DNA of 64,000 bases from JAPLDB01 sp038206355 (lineage in GTDB: Bacteria; Bacteroidota; Bacteroidia; AKYH767-A; 2013-40CM-41-45), in contig JBBRAY010000009.1 of the NCBI GenBank assembly GCA_038206355.1, positions 1 through 64,000 of the forward strand, given 5' to 3'. Below the pieces are notes generated by a model, which was given only the letters and a program-made list of their open reading frames with translations, was not told the DNA's origin and did not search any database. Position 1 is the first letter of the stretch; each line of letters opens with the position of its first letter. Position numbers and translations under genes: made by a program. Positions 35,455 to 45,028 of the stretch are shown here, in pieces.

Positions 35455-35553
35455 TTCCTACGAGGTTTTCCGGCGACGTTACTCCGACGAAGTTTTCCGG
35501 CGGCGTAACTCCGACGAAGTTTTCCGGGCGACGTAACTCCGACGAAGTTTTCC
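35455..35553. repeat. tandem 27-28-base repeats
   Basis: Units of the form GTAACTCCGACGAAGTTTTC plus CGGCGAC repeat about four times, the first degenerate (GTAATTCCTACGAGGTTTTC). The third copy has an extra G. Confidence 0.75.
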
Positions 35554-35567
35554 ACTTCGTCGGAGTT
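35535..35567. repeat. perfect 14-base-arm hairpin
   Basis: AACTCCGACGAAGT and ACTTCGTCGGAGTT pair perfectly around the loop TTTCC. The left arm is the last tandem unit, the right arm is the same unit inverted. Confidence 0.85.
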
Positions 35568-35634
35568 AAGCGGAGAATCGGAAACGAACCCCGACGCAGC
35601 GGAAAGATCCTCCGGGGCAAACAGCCGCAAGAAA

Positions 35635-38409
35635 TTAATAGTAAAACTTCCTCGCAATAACTGCCTCACCACTCATGATGTTGATGTAGTATATACCGGC
35701 AGCAAGAAAAGAACCGTCTATATGGTAATGCCTGAAATTGTCTTTCTGCTCTTCAGAAACAGAATAAATACTCCTTCCCAAAGCCGTATTGATCGTGACA
35801 TTTACAGTTGCAGATCCCGGTAAAAACAGATCAAAATCAATCGCCGAATTTTCTTTCGAGGCTATAAACGATGCCAGGTGCATCTGCTCCTGCTCCATCT
35901 TTACTGCCGCTATATCGCTGAATGAATACTTACCGTCAAAGTCAGTCTGCTTCAAACGGTAATAAGAAACTCCGGGATAAGGCTCTTTGTCATTTTGAGA
36001 ATACCTGAGAACTTCCGTACTGTTGCCTGCTCCATTGGTGAAAAGGATATCCTCAAACTGAATTCCGTTTTTACTTCTCTGAATAGTAAACACCTGGTTA
36101 TTCACTTCTACTCCGGTCTCCCACGTAATGAGCACTTCCTTTCCGTTGCTCTTGGCATTAAAATATAAAAGTGAAATCGGAAGCGGATTATTGGTTGTTG
36201 TTGATGCCAGCGTGAAAGGTCCATAACCGCTTACGTCAGCACTCCTTACCGTTCCTGCTAAATTATTTCCTGTGGTGAGTGTATTTCCTTCATTCACCCA
36301 TTGTATGGTACCGGCATTATATCTGGCAACGAGTAACTGTGACATAAAAGTTACGCCGCAACTGTTGCCGTCCCAACTCAGCGTAACCTTTCTTATTGAA
36401 GTTCCGGCATTCTGAACCAGCATCCAGTATTCACACTGACTGATGTGATTAATTCCTGCTGCCAGATTATTTCCATAAACCGCCTGTGGGTTCACATGGA
36501 AATATTCTCCCGTAAAAGCATCCGTCGTGCTTCCTCCCGCTGTAATAGCAATGGTTCTGAGGTATCCGTTTTTCCCGACAGGATAAATAAATGCATCGTC
36601 ACCTACTTTTTTCAAAGGCCCGTCAACAAAACTCACATTGCTTGCATTGGTGGATGTGGCATTGTCGGCAACAATAATTTTATTTACTGAGTTCGTATTA
36701 AAAATTCCTGCAAGTAGATTGAGGTTTCCATACACATAAATGTCATCACTCAACGTAACATCTTCTGCAGATTTATTGATCTCCAAACGGTAAGTCGTAA
36801 TACTACCGCTTCCAATCACCTGCTGAATATTAACTCCGCTGAAAAGTAATTTTGAAGTGGATGCACTATAAGTGTAAGTACCTGCACAGGTCATATTCCC
36901 CTGCACTTCAAGCCCGGTACCGCTTATGGTCAGTGTGGCAAGTGAATTGATGTTTACGTTTCCCATCACCAGTAAAGGCGATGCATGGGTATTTGAATTT
37001 GTAAAATTGAGTGCGTTGTTTCCATTTCCTCCCAAATAAAAATTTCCTTTGATGATGGGATAGTTATTCGATCCGGAAAATTTGCAAAGGTTATTGGTAT
37101 TCCATGAGACGGAATTATTCTCAATGTATAGATTGCCATAATATACCTGTGCATTGGGCGGACCTCCATTCGTTGTGGAAATGGAAGGTTCGGTAGTTGC
37201 CCCTGCCGGCTTCCTGCAAATCCAGTTTGATGTAGCAGGAATTGTTGAGATGCCATTCTCGTATTTCAACTGCCAGTTTGTGCTGTTGGTGTTTGTCGTT
37301 TTTACAAGTGTTCCATTCGGTCCCATCTGCCAGCGAGCACTGTTCGTCCACACCACTGAGTAATTACTGGAATCGGAAAATGTACCGTACACAATCAGGT
37401 CAACGCCCGGTCCGTCATTGATGCCGAGGTTGGTGTTCACCGCATTCCACAGTGTTGCACCTTCATCCACAATTGTTTCATCCAGTACAAGATTTGCCAT
37501 TCCCGTCGTCTTTATAACGTGCGGGTTTCTGATGGTGATTGAATTTTCTGCACTCGACGGATATCGTGTAGCCGGGCTCCATGAAATATTATCCGGAGAT
37601 GATTCCCACACAGCAACCGTAGTCCAGTTTCCTGAAGCTACTGTCCGGAAATACAGTGGCGAAGTAATCGGAGTTCCACTCACCACAATATTGTCAAATG
37701 CGATTCCGCAACTGGCGCCTCCCACAGGAACCACGTCTCTGCTCGCAGCCCACCGAAGCTGAACAACGGATTTATTATCAGCACCTGAAGGCAAAGTAAG
37801 ATTCACATAGCTGTCAATCTGGTTTTGTATTCTGCTCGCGTTGTTATGCCAGTATGATGTATCAACAACTGTAAAAGCTCCTGAAGTACCCACTCTGTAT
37901 TGAAATGCATATCCTGTTTTCTTTGGCTGGGGATTGATCATCTCTACATCAAATGAAACAGTAACCCCTGTATATCCGGTGGTATTAATGGCAAGCATTA
38001 GCTGATCCGTTCCCGAAGAAGAACTTGTCGTTTGAATATAAAGTTGACCGTTATTAACATTCACTCCCCCTGCTCCAACTCCTGAATAACCATATGCCTT
38101 TCCGGTGCTTTTTACAACTGTGGCCGAGTCAAATGAATTTTCATCTCCGTTTGCATTGCTCACAGAGGCAGAAGAATTGGACGTTCTTGGTGCACCCGCT
38201 GCTGTCCACACTGCAAAGCCGGCCGGAATACCTGAGGAAGTAAACCAATTGTTCGTGAAATCTTCTGCGACTGGAATTGGAATAGCACCCGGGTTGGTTT
38301 GTGCTATGGAAAAACCTGAAAAAAGAAAAATAAACGTAACAGGCAGATAGCAACGCAATAGTCGGGCTACCTGAGGCGCAGAGATTTTTCTGAATACAGA
38401 ATTCTTCAC
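35635..38409 (-). CDS. large T9SS-secreted surface protein
   Basis: About 924 residues from a GTG at 38409. The open frame runs up to 38532, but the extra residues have no signal-peptide character; the hydrophobic signal is at LRCYLPVTFIFLFSGFSIAQT, so the GTG or a nearby start is preferred. The N-terminal third looks like a beta-sandwich (concanavalin-like) domain beginning IPVAEDFTNNWFTSSGIPAGF. A long beta-helix-like stretch of short Asn/Ser/Gly-rich turns follows (NVNINSLATLTISG; VIGSGSITTYRLEINKSAEDVTLSDD). The end is a fibronectin-like unit (VLITWETGVEVNNQVFTIQRSKNG) and a T9SS sorting domain ending GEAVIARKFYY. Probably a surface adhesin or matrix protein. Confidence 0.85.
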   Translation of the reverse strand: MKNSVFRKISAPQVARLLRCYLPVTFIFLFSGFSIAQTNPGAIPIPVAEDFTNNWFTSSGIPAGFAVWTAAGAPRTSNSSASVSNANGDENSFDSATVVKSTGKAYGYSGVGAGGVNVNNGQLYIQTTSSSSGTDQLMLAINTTGYTGVTVSFDVEMINPQPKKTGYAFQYRVGTSGAFTVVDTSYWHNNASRIQNQIDSYVNLTLPSGADNKSVVQLRWAASRDVVPVGGASCGIAFDNIVVSGTPITSPLYFRTVASGNWTTVAVWESSPDNISWSPATRYPSSAENSITIRNPHVIKTTGMANLVLDETIVDEGATLWNAVNTNLGINDGPGVDLIVYGTFSDSSNYSVVWTNSARWQMGPNGTLVKTTNTNSTNWQLKYENGISTIPATSNWICRKPAGATTEPSISTTNGGPPNAQVYYGNLYIENNSVSWNTNNLCKFSGSNNYPIIKGNFYLGGNGNNALNFTNSNTHASPLLVMGNVNINSLATLTISGTGLEVQGNMTCAGTYTYSASTSKLLFSGVNIQQVIGSGSITTYRLEINKSAEDVTLSDDIYVYGNLNLLAGIFNTNSVNKIIVADNATSTNASNVSFVDGPLKKVGDDAFIYPVGKNGYLRTIAITAGGSTTDAFTGEYFHVNPQAVYGNNLAAGINHISQCEYWMLVQNAGTSIRKVTLSWDGNSCGVTFMSQLLVARYNAGTIQWVNEGNTLTTGNNLAGTVRSADVSGYGPFTLASTTTNNPLPISLLYFNAKSNGKEVLITWETGVEVNNQVFTIQRSKNGIQFEDILFTNGAGNSTEVLRYSQNDKEPYPGVSYYRLKQTDFDGKYSFSDIAAVKMEQEQMHLASFIASKENSAIDFDLFLPGSATVNVTINTALGRSIYSVSEEQKDNFRHYHIDGSFLAAGIYYINIMSGEAVIARKFYY

Positions 38410-38715
38410 AATGAATGAAAATATAATCACCTCGGAATGTTCCGGGATGAGTGGTAATACTCTAACCTTTCGAAGAAATATTGGTTCATCTAACATCAGC
38501 ATATTTATTACAGTTGGGGGCCAAAAAATCATTTATTGCGCAATCCGGCTTATCGGTCATTTCCTGACATCCACCCCCTATCAGGTAAAAATTGAGGGGG
38601 CGAATTAATAATTTTATACCCTTCATAAAGACCATCAGCTTCAGCATTTTCAAACGTAAATTTTAACAAATTATTATAAAAGGATTACAAAATTTCATGT
38701 AGGTTGCACCTCTAT
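38410..38715. other. divergent intergenic region with inverted repeats
   Basis: 306 bases between two divergent envelope genes. It contains CGGAA-TG-TTCCG near 38433 and CCCCCT (38574-38579) facing AGGGGG (38595-38600). Either could be an operator. No gene called; the minus frame through it is considered an extension artefact of the T9SS gene. Confidence 0.4.
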
Positions 38716-41445
38716 ATGTCACACCATATAAAACACAAAATATTTTTTACAGGACTTGGATTATTGTTGTCGTTGCAACTAAGTGCGCAAATGAGCATTC
38801 ATGGTACGGTGATGGACACCTCCGAACACAAGCCTTTACAGCATGCCATTGCAATGACAGTCCGACTGAATGATTCACTGCTCACCGGTTTTACAAGGAC
38901 GGATGAAAACGGATTTTTCTTACTCAATGGAATTCCTCTTGATACTTACCAGGTAATGATAACGCATCCCCGCTTCGGAGACCAGACCATTATTTTACTG
39001 GGTAATAATAACAACAAGGATTTTGATTTGCGGACCGTGGTCTTACCTCCGAAAAGTATTACACTGAATGAGGTGACTGTATTCGGTTATGCCGATCCCG
39101 TTTATTATAAAGGCGATACCCTTATTTATACTGCCGATTCATTTAAAGTAAAACAGAATGCTGTTGTTGAAGACCTGCTGAAAAAATTGCCAGGGATAAA
39201 AGTGGATGCTGACGGAAAAATTTATTCCCAGGGAAAAACGGTTGACCAGGTGCTCGTTGATGGTGATGAATTTTTCGGTAGTGATCCGACAACAGCGACC
39301 AGAAATCTGGCTGCAAGCAGCGTGGAAAGCGTTCAGGTTTATGATAAAAAAAATGAAGACGGTTCTACCAACGATGCCAAGGAAACCCTGAAGATCATGG
39401 ACCTGAAACTGAAAGACGATGCAAAGAAAGGTTACTTCGGTAAAGTATCAGGGGCAAGTGACTTTCAGAATTATTACGAATGCGAATTGCTGGGAAATTA
39501 CTTCAGAGGGAAAAGAAAATTTTCTGCCTATTCACTGGCTACCAATACACCTAAATCGAGATTTGACTGGAATGAAATGTGGAAATACAATATTGATGAC
39601 GGCATGACGCGTGAATATTCTGACGACGGAATGATGACAACGTGGAACAGCGATGGCGGTGATGGTATTCCGCGTACTTTTAAAAGCGGTTTTTATTATA
39701 CCGACCAACTCAGTAAAAAAACAAAGGTGACCATTAATTACACCTATGGAAATGCGCTTGAAGATATTAAATCCGAAACCCGCTCACAGTATTTTCTTTC
39801 TGATACCTCTTACAAATCCAATGAGATCTTAAGCACGCATAAAACAGGAGAAAAACATTCACCCAACATAACTATTGTTCAGACGCTTGATTCGCTTACT
39901 GAGTTGGAGGTTTCCTCTAAATTAAAATACAACATGGGAAATCAGTTTTCGAATGAGTATGTTACGTTGAGTACGAACAATGATTCAATCACAAGAACGA
40001 CATCAGTCAATCCAAGTTCATCAACAATCAATTACGACTGGGTGAATTCTGCGAAGGTGACACGCACCTTTAAGAAAAAAGACAGAAAGATCGTTGCCAA
40101 TTATAACCTCGGACTGGTGAATGCAGATACCAAAGGATTTTTAAAATCCGAGGATTCATCACTACCTGTAAATACCGATCAGAAAAAAACTGCTGTGAGT
40201 GACAGGCAAACACATTCAGCATCGCTGACCTATACGGAGCCATTTACAAAGAAAATAAAAATGGAACTTTCCTATGACATGAATTACAGCAAAGGAATGC
40301 AAACAAAAAAAACGCTTGATTATTTCAACGGGGATTACAATTCTGAAAACGGAATTTACTCCAACAGCTTTTCAACACTGCGAACAATTAACCGTGCCGG
40401 CATTAAACTTTCTTACGAAGTAAAAAAATATTCCCTCTCCATAGGTTCCCGCGCAAGACAGGTTTATGCAAACAACCACAACCTGATTGGTGATTCCACG
40501 CTTTCACAAACGGTGAATAACATCCTGCCATATCTTACCTGGCGTTATAAGTTCACTGATAACAAACAACTGACCTTGCGTTATACAACCAATTCAAGTC
40601 AGCCCGACCTGAATCAGTTGCAACCGGTGCCCGATAACAGCAATCCAAATTATATCATAAAAGGCAACCCCAATCTATTGCCCACCTACTCTCAAAATTT
40701 CAACCTTGACTTTTATACCTGGGCGCTTCTCAGCGGAAGACATTTGTGGAGCAGCATCGGATATACAAACACACAGCACGGATTTTCAAATGACATCTCT
40801 TACGACAGCATTGGAAAAACAACTTCCACTCCGCTGAATACAGAAGGAAATTACAATGCATATGGATACATGGGTTTCGGTTTTCCGATACTCGACAAGG
40901 TTGTGGAGTTTAATCCAAATTTTAATTTTCAGTATAATAACAATGTGAATTATATTAATGCTATAAAGAATACCACAAAAACATTTTCTCCGAATGGAGA
41001 ACTGGATATTCAGATTGAAACCGATACCATTGAAATCCATCTTGGCGGCGGAATAAATTACAGCAATTCATCGTCGACACTTAATCTAAACAGCGACCAG
41101 TCGTATTACAGCACAAACTACAATGCCTCTGTTGAATTTACATTTCCGGGCAAATTCAAAATTGAAACAGATGCTAAATACACACAAACCTATGGAAGAG
41201 AGAAGGATTACAATCTTAATTACCTGATCTGGAATGCAACGCTCAGCAAAACATTATTGAAGAATGAAAACCTGATTGTTTCTGTTTCTGCCACCGATCT
41301 TCTCAATCAGAATATTAACTCCTATCACAATACCTCTGACAACGTAACCAGCGACGTAAAGTCGCACGTGATTGGAAGGTATTTGCTGTTTAAAATACAG
41401 TTCAAGTTTAATAGCAATAAGAAGAAAGAGGGTGAGGAGGATTGA
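38716..41445 (+). CDS. outer-membrane beta-barrel protein with carboxypeptidase-regulatory-like plug
   Basis: 909 residues from ATG 38716, preferred over a TTG at 38704. Signal peptide ends LLLSLQLSAQ. Residues about 25-115 form a carboxypeptidase-regulatory-like domain (SIHGTVMDTSEHKPLQ), 120-220 a TonB-receptor-like plug (LLKKLPGIKVDADGKIYSQGKTVDQVLVDGDEFFG), and 300-909 an outer-membrane barrel rich in aromatic-ended strands. Such proteins belong to the barrel family related to TonB-dependent receptors. No TonB box is obvious. The next gene is a GLPGLI protein, a pairing that is common in Bacteroidota. Confidence 0.9.
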   Translation: MSHHIKHKIFFTGLGLLLSLQLSAQMSIHGTVMDTSEHKPLQHAIAMTVRLNDSLLTGFTRTDENGFFLLNGIPLDTYQVMITHPRFGDQTIILLGNNNNKDFDLRTVVLPPKSITLNEVTVFGYADPVYYKGDTLIYTADSFKVKQNAVVEDLLKKLPGIKVDADGKIYSQGKTVDQVLVDGDEFFGSDPTTATRNLAASSVESVQVYDKKNEDGSTNDAKETLKIMDLKLKDDAKKGYFGKVSGASDFQNYYECELLGNYFRGKRKFSAYSLATNTPKSRFDWNEMWKYNIDDGMTREYSDDGMMTTWNSDGGDGIPRTFKSGFYYTDQLSKKTKVTINYTYGNALEDIKSETRSQYFLSDTSYKSNEILSTHKTGEKHSPNITIVQTLDSLTELEVSSKLKYNMGNQFSNEYVTLSTNNDSITRTTSVNPSSSTINYDWVNSAKVTRTFKKKDRKIVANYNLGLVNADTKGFLKSEDSSLPVNTDQKKTAVSDRQTHSASLTYTEPFTKKIKMELSYDMNYSKGMQTKKTLDYFNGDYNSENGIYSNSFSTLRTINRAGIKLSYEVKKYSLSIGSRARQVYANNHNLIGDSTLSQTVNNILPYLTWRYKFTDNKQLTLRYTTNSSQPDLNQLQPVPDNSNPNYIIKGNPNLLPTYSQNFNLDFYTWALLSGRHLWSSIGYTNTQHGFSNDISYDSIGKTTSTPLNTEGNYNAYGYMGFGFPILDKVVEFNPNFNFQYNNNVNYINAIKNTTKTFSPNGELDIQIETDTIEIHLGGGINYSNSSSTLNLNSDQSYYSTNYNASVEFTFPGKFKIETDAKYTQTYGREKDYNLNYLIWNATLSKTLLKNENLIVSVSATDLLNQNINSYHNTSDNVTSDVKSHVIGRYLLFKIQFKFNSNKKKEGEED

Positions 41446-41490
41446 AGTAGACAAGAGACAAGAAAATATAATTGAGCCGGTATTTCTATA

Positions 41491-42216
41491 ATGAAAATAA
41501 AAATAATTCCACTATTCATTTTTACAATATTCTTAATAGGGAATGTTGCTGCCCAGATTACTTCAGGGAAAATTCTGTTTGAGCGGAAGACCAATTTGTA
41601 CAAACGTTTTAAGAATGAAGACTGGGTTACAAACTGGGTGAAAGAATCGGACAAAACAAAGGTGGATGAATTTGAATTATTTTTCAATGACAGTTTAGCG
41701 GCTTTCAAGCCCAAAGAAAGTGATGAAAAAGAAAACTACAGCTGGATGACGAGTAAGAGTTCCGTGTATCAACATGTTCCGGAGAATACATCTTACATGA
41801 TCAAAGACATCTGGGGCAACAAAGTAATTTTTACGGATACGCTTCGCATCAGGAAATGGAAAATCACCGACAGCAAAAGGACCATTGCCGGGTTCAACTG
41901 CCGCAAGGCCATCTGGATGCAAAATGATACCACGCGCATTTATGCATGGTTTTGTAATGAGATTATTCCCGGATTCGGTCCGGAAAGTTTTTGCGGATTA
42001 CCGGGAATGATACTTGGCCTGGCCACAGAAGACGGAGGCGTAATATATTTTGCGAAAACAGTGGAGCAGGGAAATCAGGACGCCATTGCTTTGTTGCCTC
42101 CAAAAACAAAAGATAAAATTTTTACTTCAAAAGAACTGCGGGCTAAATTCCAGAAGGAATACGGAAAGGAAAAATGGAGTAAGGAGTGGATTACCAATAT
42201 ATTTGACATCTGGTAA
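41491..42216 (+). CDS. GLPGLI family protein
   Basis: 241 residues, signal peptide ending IGNVAAQI. The name-giving motif appears as FCGLPGMILGLATEDGG near 167-183, preceded by the conserved AGFNCRKA and AWFCNEIIPGFGPE segments. Proteins of this family are exported and of unknown function; they often follow outer-membrane receptors, as here, 45 bases after the barrel gene. Probable periplasmic or outer-membrane-associated accessory protein. Confidence 0.93.
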   Translation: MKIKIIPLFIFTIFLIGNVAAQITSGKILFERKTNLYKRFKNEDWVTNWVKESDKTKVDEFELFFNDSLAAFKPKESDEKENYSWMTSKSSVYQHVPENTSYMIKDIWGNKVIFTDTLRIRKWKITDSKRTIAGFNCRKAIWMQNDTTRIYAWFCNEIIPGFGPESFCGLPGMILGLATEDGGVIYFAKTVEQGNQDAIALLPPKTKDKIFTSKELRAKFQKEYGKEKWSKEWITNIFDIW

Positions 42217-42380
42217 TAGTACAAAGTACCAATCTTTACGAATTTACGAATGAAATGGAGGTACGAATAACCGATTATTACGAATATACAGATATCCGAA
42301 TGAAAAGGTGGTACCAATTACCAATCTTTACGAATATACTTAGTACGAATGAAATCCCACGAATTTCCGATTTAGTAGTC
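42217..42380. repeat. TACGAAT-rich intergenic repeat
   Basis: Dense run of TACGAAT/TTACGAA words: TTACGAATTTACGAATGAAA, GTACGAATAACC, TTACGAATATAC and GTACGAATGAAA, with ACCAATCTTTACGAAT twice. It separates the GLPGLI gene from lpxD. No gene seen. Confidence 0.65.
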
Positions 42381-42495
42381 ATATTATAGTTCAGTCGAAC
42401 AGAGGATTAATTGGTAACTCGCCAAGAATGAGAAACCGAAAAATATTTTTGTAATCAGGGGCATTCCGTACATTCGTACACGCAAAAATTTACGG

Positions 42496-43536
42496 ATGGA
42501 ATTTACAGCCAAACAGATCAGTAGCTTACTCGGGGGAACAGTTGAAGGGGATGAAAACACGATTGTAAGTTCGCTCAGTAAAATTGAAGAAGGAATTCCG
42601 GGTTCACTTTCTTTTCTCGCAAATCCCAAGTACGTTCATCACATCTATACAACCAAAGCTTCACTCGTAATTGTGAATGATGATTTTGTGAGGGAACAAC
42701 CGGTGGGTGCAACGCTCATCCGCGTTCCCAATGCATATGAAAGTTTTGTAAAACTCCTTGAACTATACAATCAGGTCCAGCTCGATAAAAAAGGAATTGA
42801 ACAACCCTCATTTGTTTCTGAATCTGCCAAGCTCGGAAACGATTGTTATGTGGGCGCATTCGCTTACATCGGAAATAATGCTGTGATCGGAAATAACGTG
42901 AAAATATATCCTCAGGTATTTGTAGGCGATAACGTAGTAATCGGAGACAATACTACTTTGTTCTCCGGGGCTAAAGTTTATTCTGATTGCAAAGTTGGTT
43001 CGAATTGCACACTCCACACAGGAACGGTAATTGGCGCTGACGGATTCGGATTCACCCCCAATTCAGAAAATAATTATAAAAAAGTTCCTCAGATCGGAAA
43101 TGTCATCATTGAAGACCACGTGGAGATCGGCGCCAATACATCTGTTGACCGTGCCACGCTAGGTTCTACCATCATCCGCAAAGGAGTGAAGCTTGACAAC
43201 CTCATACAAATTGCACACAACGTAGAGATCGGTGAGAACACGGTAATCGCTGCACAAACAGGAATTGCAGGATCAACGAAGATCGGCCGTGACTGCATGA
43301 TTGGCGGGCAGGTTGGAATTGTTGGTCACATCACCATTGCCGACAAAGTAAAAATTGCTGCACAAAGTGGTATCGGCAGCAGCATCACCACAGAAGGAGA
43401 AATTGTACAGGGCTCCCCTGCTTTTGGAATCGGTGATTATAAGCGCACTTATGTTGTTTTCCGTAAACTTCCTGAGCTTGAAAAACGCGTAAAGGAACTG
43501 GAACAGATGCTGAAAGATTTAAAACAGACTTCTTAA
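42496..43536 (+). CDS. lpxD: UDP-3-O-acylglucosamine N-acyltransferase LpxD
   Basis: 346 residues. Adds the N-linked acyl chain in lipid A synthesis, in the cytosol. An N-terminal uridine-binding domain (1-95), then a left-handed beta-helix of hexapeptide repeats (about 100-290, such as IGNNAVIGNNVKIYPQVFVGDNVVIGDN), the family signature VIGADGFGF, the catalytic histidine in IQIAHNVEIG, and a C-terminal helical coil (LPELEKRVKELEQMLKDLKQ). Length and motifs are normal. The gene is isolated, with no lpxA or lpxC in the window. Confidence 0.97.
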   Translation: MEFTAKQISSLLGGTVEGDENTIVSSLSKIEEGIPGSLSFLANPKYVHHIYTTKASLVIVNDDFVREQPVGATLIRVPNAYESFVKLLELYNQVQLDKKGIEQPSFVSESAKLGNDCYVGAFAYIGNNAVIGNNVKIYPQVFVGDNVVIGDNTTLFSGAKVYSDCKVGSNCTLHTGTVIGADGFGFTPNSENNYKKVPQIGNVIIEDHVEIGANTSVDRATLGSTIIRKGVKLDNLIQIAHNVEIGENTVIAAQTGIAGSTKIGRDCMIGGQVGIVGHITIADKVKIAAQSGIGSSITTEGEIVQGSPAFGIGDYKRTYVVFRKLPELEKRVKELEQMLKDLKQTS

Positions 43537-43590
43537 ATCCGATTCCATCCTATTTTTCAGTTTACACTTAATTTACAAAACAGGAAAAGA

Positions 43591-44169
43591 TCAGTGCATA
43601 CATCCGACGTAAACCAGTGATTTGAGTGTAAAGGAATTCGACGCGGCTTTTTTCAAAATGGCCAATGCACTATCAGCACTTTTATCAGTTTCATATAAAC
43701 CTGATACCAGTGCAATTGTTTTCTTCCCCGCCTTCTCCGTGTAAAAGTCCAGGTATTCTAAACTTAAATGCGCTGACGGGAATCTCCTTGGATAATATTC
43801 TCCGGCATAAATATCATCTTCATCATCATCGGAAAGCGCAATGAGGTCCTTCGCTTTATTATAATACCTATCCATGGTATCTATTGGGATATTCAGTTGT
43901 TCGCTCAGTTCAAACATTTTATTGTGAAGCAAAAAATAATCCATGCCGGTATCAGCAACTACAATATAGTAAGTTGTGAAGTCCCGATCAATTTCTTCAC
44001 TATCAGATTCAGAAACAAAACTACCTGACCCTGAAGAATTTTGAATCTTCAATGAATCAGTTTTTAATGTTTCCTTTCCGTAAGCATAAGATTCAGTGGA
44101 ATCCGGACTGCATGCACCAAAGAGAAATACTGAAATGAAAAAAATCCAACGAAAAATAGCTTTAAGCAT
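43591..44169 (-). CDS. lipoprotein of unknown function
   Basis: 192 residues. A signal peptide with lipobox FGAC places the acylated cysteine at residue 20. The mature part begins with a Ser/Glu-rich spacer to about residue 60 and continues as a small alpha/beta domain (DFTTYYIVVADTGMDYFLLHNKMFELSEQL ... PSAHLSLEYLDFY ... KKTIALVSGLYETDKSADSALAILKKA). The alternation of strands and helices resembles an SPOR-like fold but no motif proves it. Expected in the outer membrane or periplasm. Convergent with lpxD. Confidence 0.8.
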   Translation of the reverse strand: MLKAIFRWIFFISVFLFGACSPDSTESYAYGKETLKTDSLKIQNSSGSGSFVSESDSEEIDRDFTTYYIVVADTGMDYFLLHNKMFELSEQLNIPIDTMDRYYNKAKDLIALSDDDEDDIYAGEYYPRRFPSAHLSLEYLDFYTEKAGKKTIALVSGLYETDKSADSALAILKKAASNSFTLKSLVYVGCMH

Positions 44170-44237
44170 TGGGTGTTTTAATATATACAGGTCAAAACTA
44201 ATAAACGCATTTCAAACATCTTGTATGAAAATAAACT

Positions 44238-44747
44238 TCAACTCGTTCTGTTAATTGAAGCGGCCACCGGAACCCCTTTTGCCAGCGTTTGATATACCAC
44301 ACAGTATCTTTCAGTAAGTTTTAAAAGCGACTGAATTTGTTCTTCTGTTGCATTGGTATCAAGGTGAAATGAAAGGCGGATGGCGACAAAGCCCACAGGG
44401 ACTTCTTTTGAAACTCCCAATGTCCCTCTGAAATCAAGATCGCCTTCAGCTTTAACAGCGCCATCTTTTATTTCTATACTCAATGCTGTGGCCACAGCTT
44501 GCAGCGTTACGCCAGCGCATGCAACAAGTGCTTCAAGCAATAAATCACCACTGCAGACCATCATGCCATTTCCGCCTGTTGCTTTGTGAAGTCCCGCCTC
44601 CACGATCGCTTTTCCCGTTTCTACTTTGCATGATATGCCTTCTCCGATTTTACCGTTTGCCTTCAGGGTAATCATTGCCGATTCAGGCTGTGAACGGTAT
44701 TTATCTTTCAGCGGGGCCTGCAAATTTTTTAGCTGTTCAGAATTCAT
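44238..44747 (-). CDS. OsmC-family peroxiredoxin-like protein
   Basis: 169 residues, cytosolic. The OsmC/Ohr fold is shown by GGNGMMVCSGDLLLEALVACAGVTLQAVA near 60-87 with the two cysteines typical of the family, and by LTERYCVVYQTLAKGVPVAASI at the end. Homologs reduce organic hydroperoxides or act in osmotic and oxidative response. The ATG sits 4 bases after a TATATTTG promoter box. Whether it is a true Ohr cannot be told. Confidence 0.9.
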   Translation of the reverse strand: MNSEQLKNLQAPLKDKYRSQPESAMITLKANGKIGEGISCKVETGKAIVEAGLHKATGGNGMMVCSGDLLLEALVACAGVTLQAVATALSIEIKDGAVKAEGDLDFRGTLGVSKEVPVGFVAIRLSFHLDTNATEEQIQSLLKLTERYCVVYQTLAKGVPVAASINRTS

Positions 44748-44751
44748 TGGC

Positions 44752-44759
44752 CAAATATA
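44752..44759 (-). promoter_or_regulatory. -7 element TATATTTG next to start codon
   Basis: Exact TAnnTTTG match on the minus strand, followed by GCCA and then the ATG of the OsmC gene. Predicts a leaderless mRNA. Confidence 0.55.
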
Positions 44760-44983
44760 GGCTTAGTTAGAAGTAAACCGGAAAAGGGTGAATACATATC
44801 AGTCTTACTGATGAACAGTCTTAATTGAAGGATGGCGTATTGGCACCATACGTTATTACGAATATGGAACTGACCAGATCTGTTAAAATTTTCCGGGGTA
44901 AGAAAGCAACAACCTCCCAAAAACATTGAACAGGTAAGATTTATTAAAAATTGATTTTTTTTTAAATCATTCAGTCATCAACT

Positions 44984-45028
44984 TTGATTGCATTTAATTT
45001 TATTATTTCTAACTCTAATTTTTTAATC
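44984..45028 (+). promoter_or_regulatory. AT-rich leader of the lipoprotein gene
   Basis: The 5' leader before ATG 45029 is nearly free of G and C. CAACTTTG at 44979-44986 is one mismatch from a -7 element. The in-frame TTG at 44984 is not used as start because the lipoprotein signal begins at 45029. Confidence 0.3.

Larger units (their letters stand above)
35399..35628. repeat. composite palindromic repeat element
   Basis: Two related flanks of about 43 bases (35398-35440 and 35586-35628, both starting GAACCCCGA and ending AAACAGCCG, the first forming a 13-base-arm hairpin at 35400-35430) enclose four tandem 27-28-base units and a perfect hairpin. It lies between rpsA and a T9SS gene and has no plausible gene of its own; the minus-strand frames across it encode repetitive peptides. 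Confidence 0.7.

Noticed and set aside
35361..35672. open frames on the minus strand within the palindromic block
   Set aside because: They encode repetitive peptides that follow the DNA repeat period and overlap a T9SS gene end; they are artefacts of the repeats.
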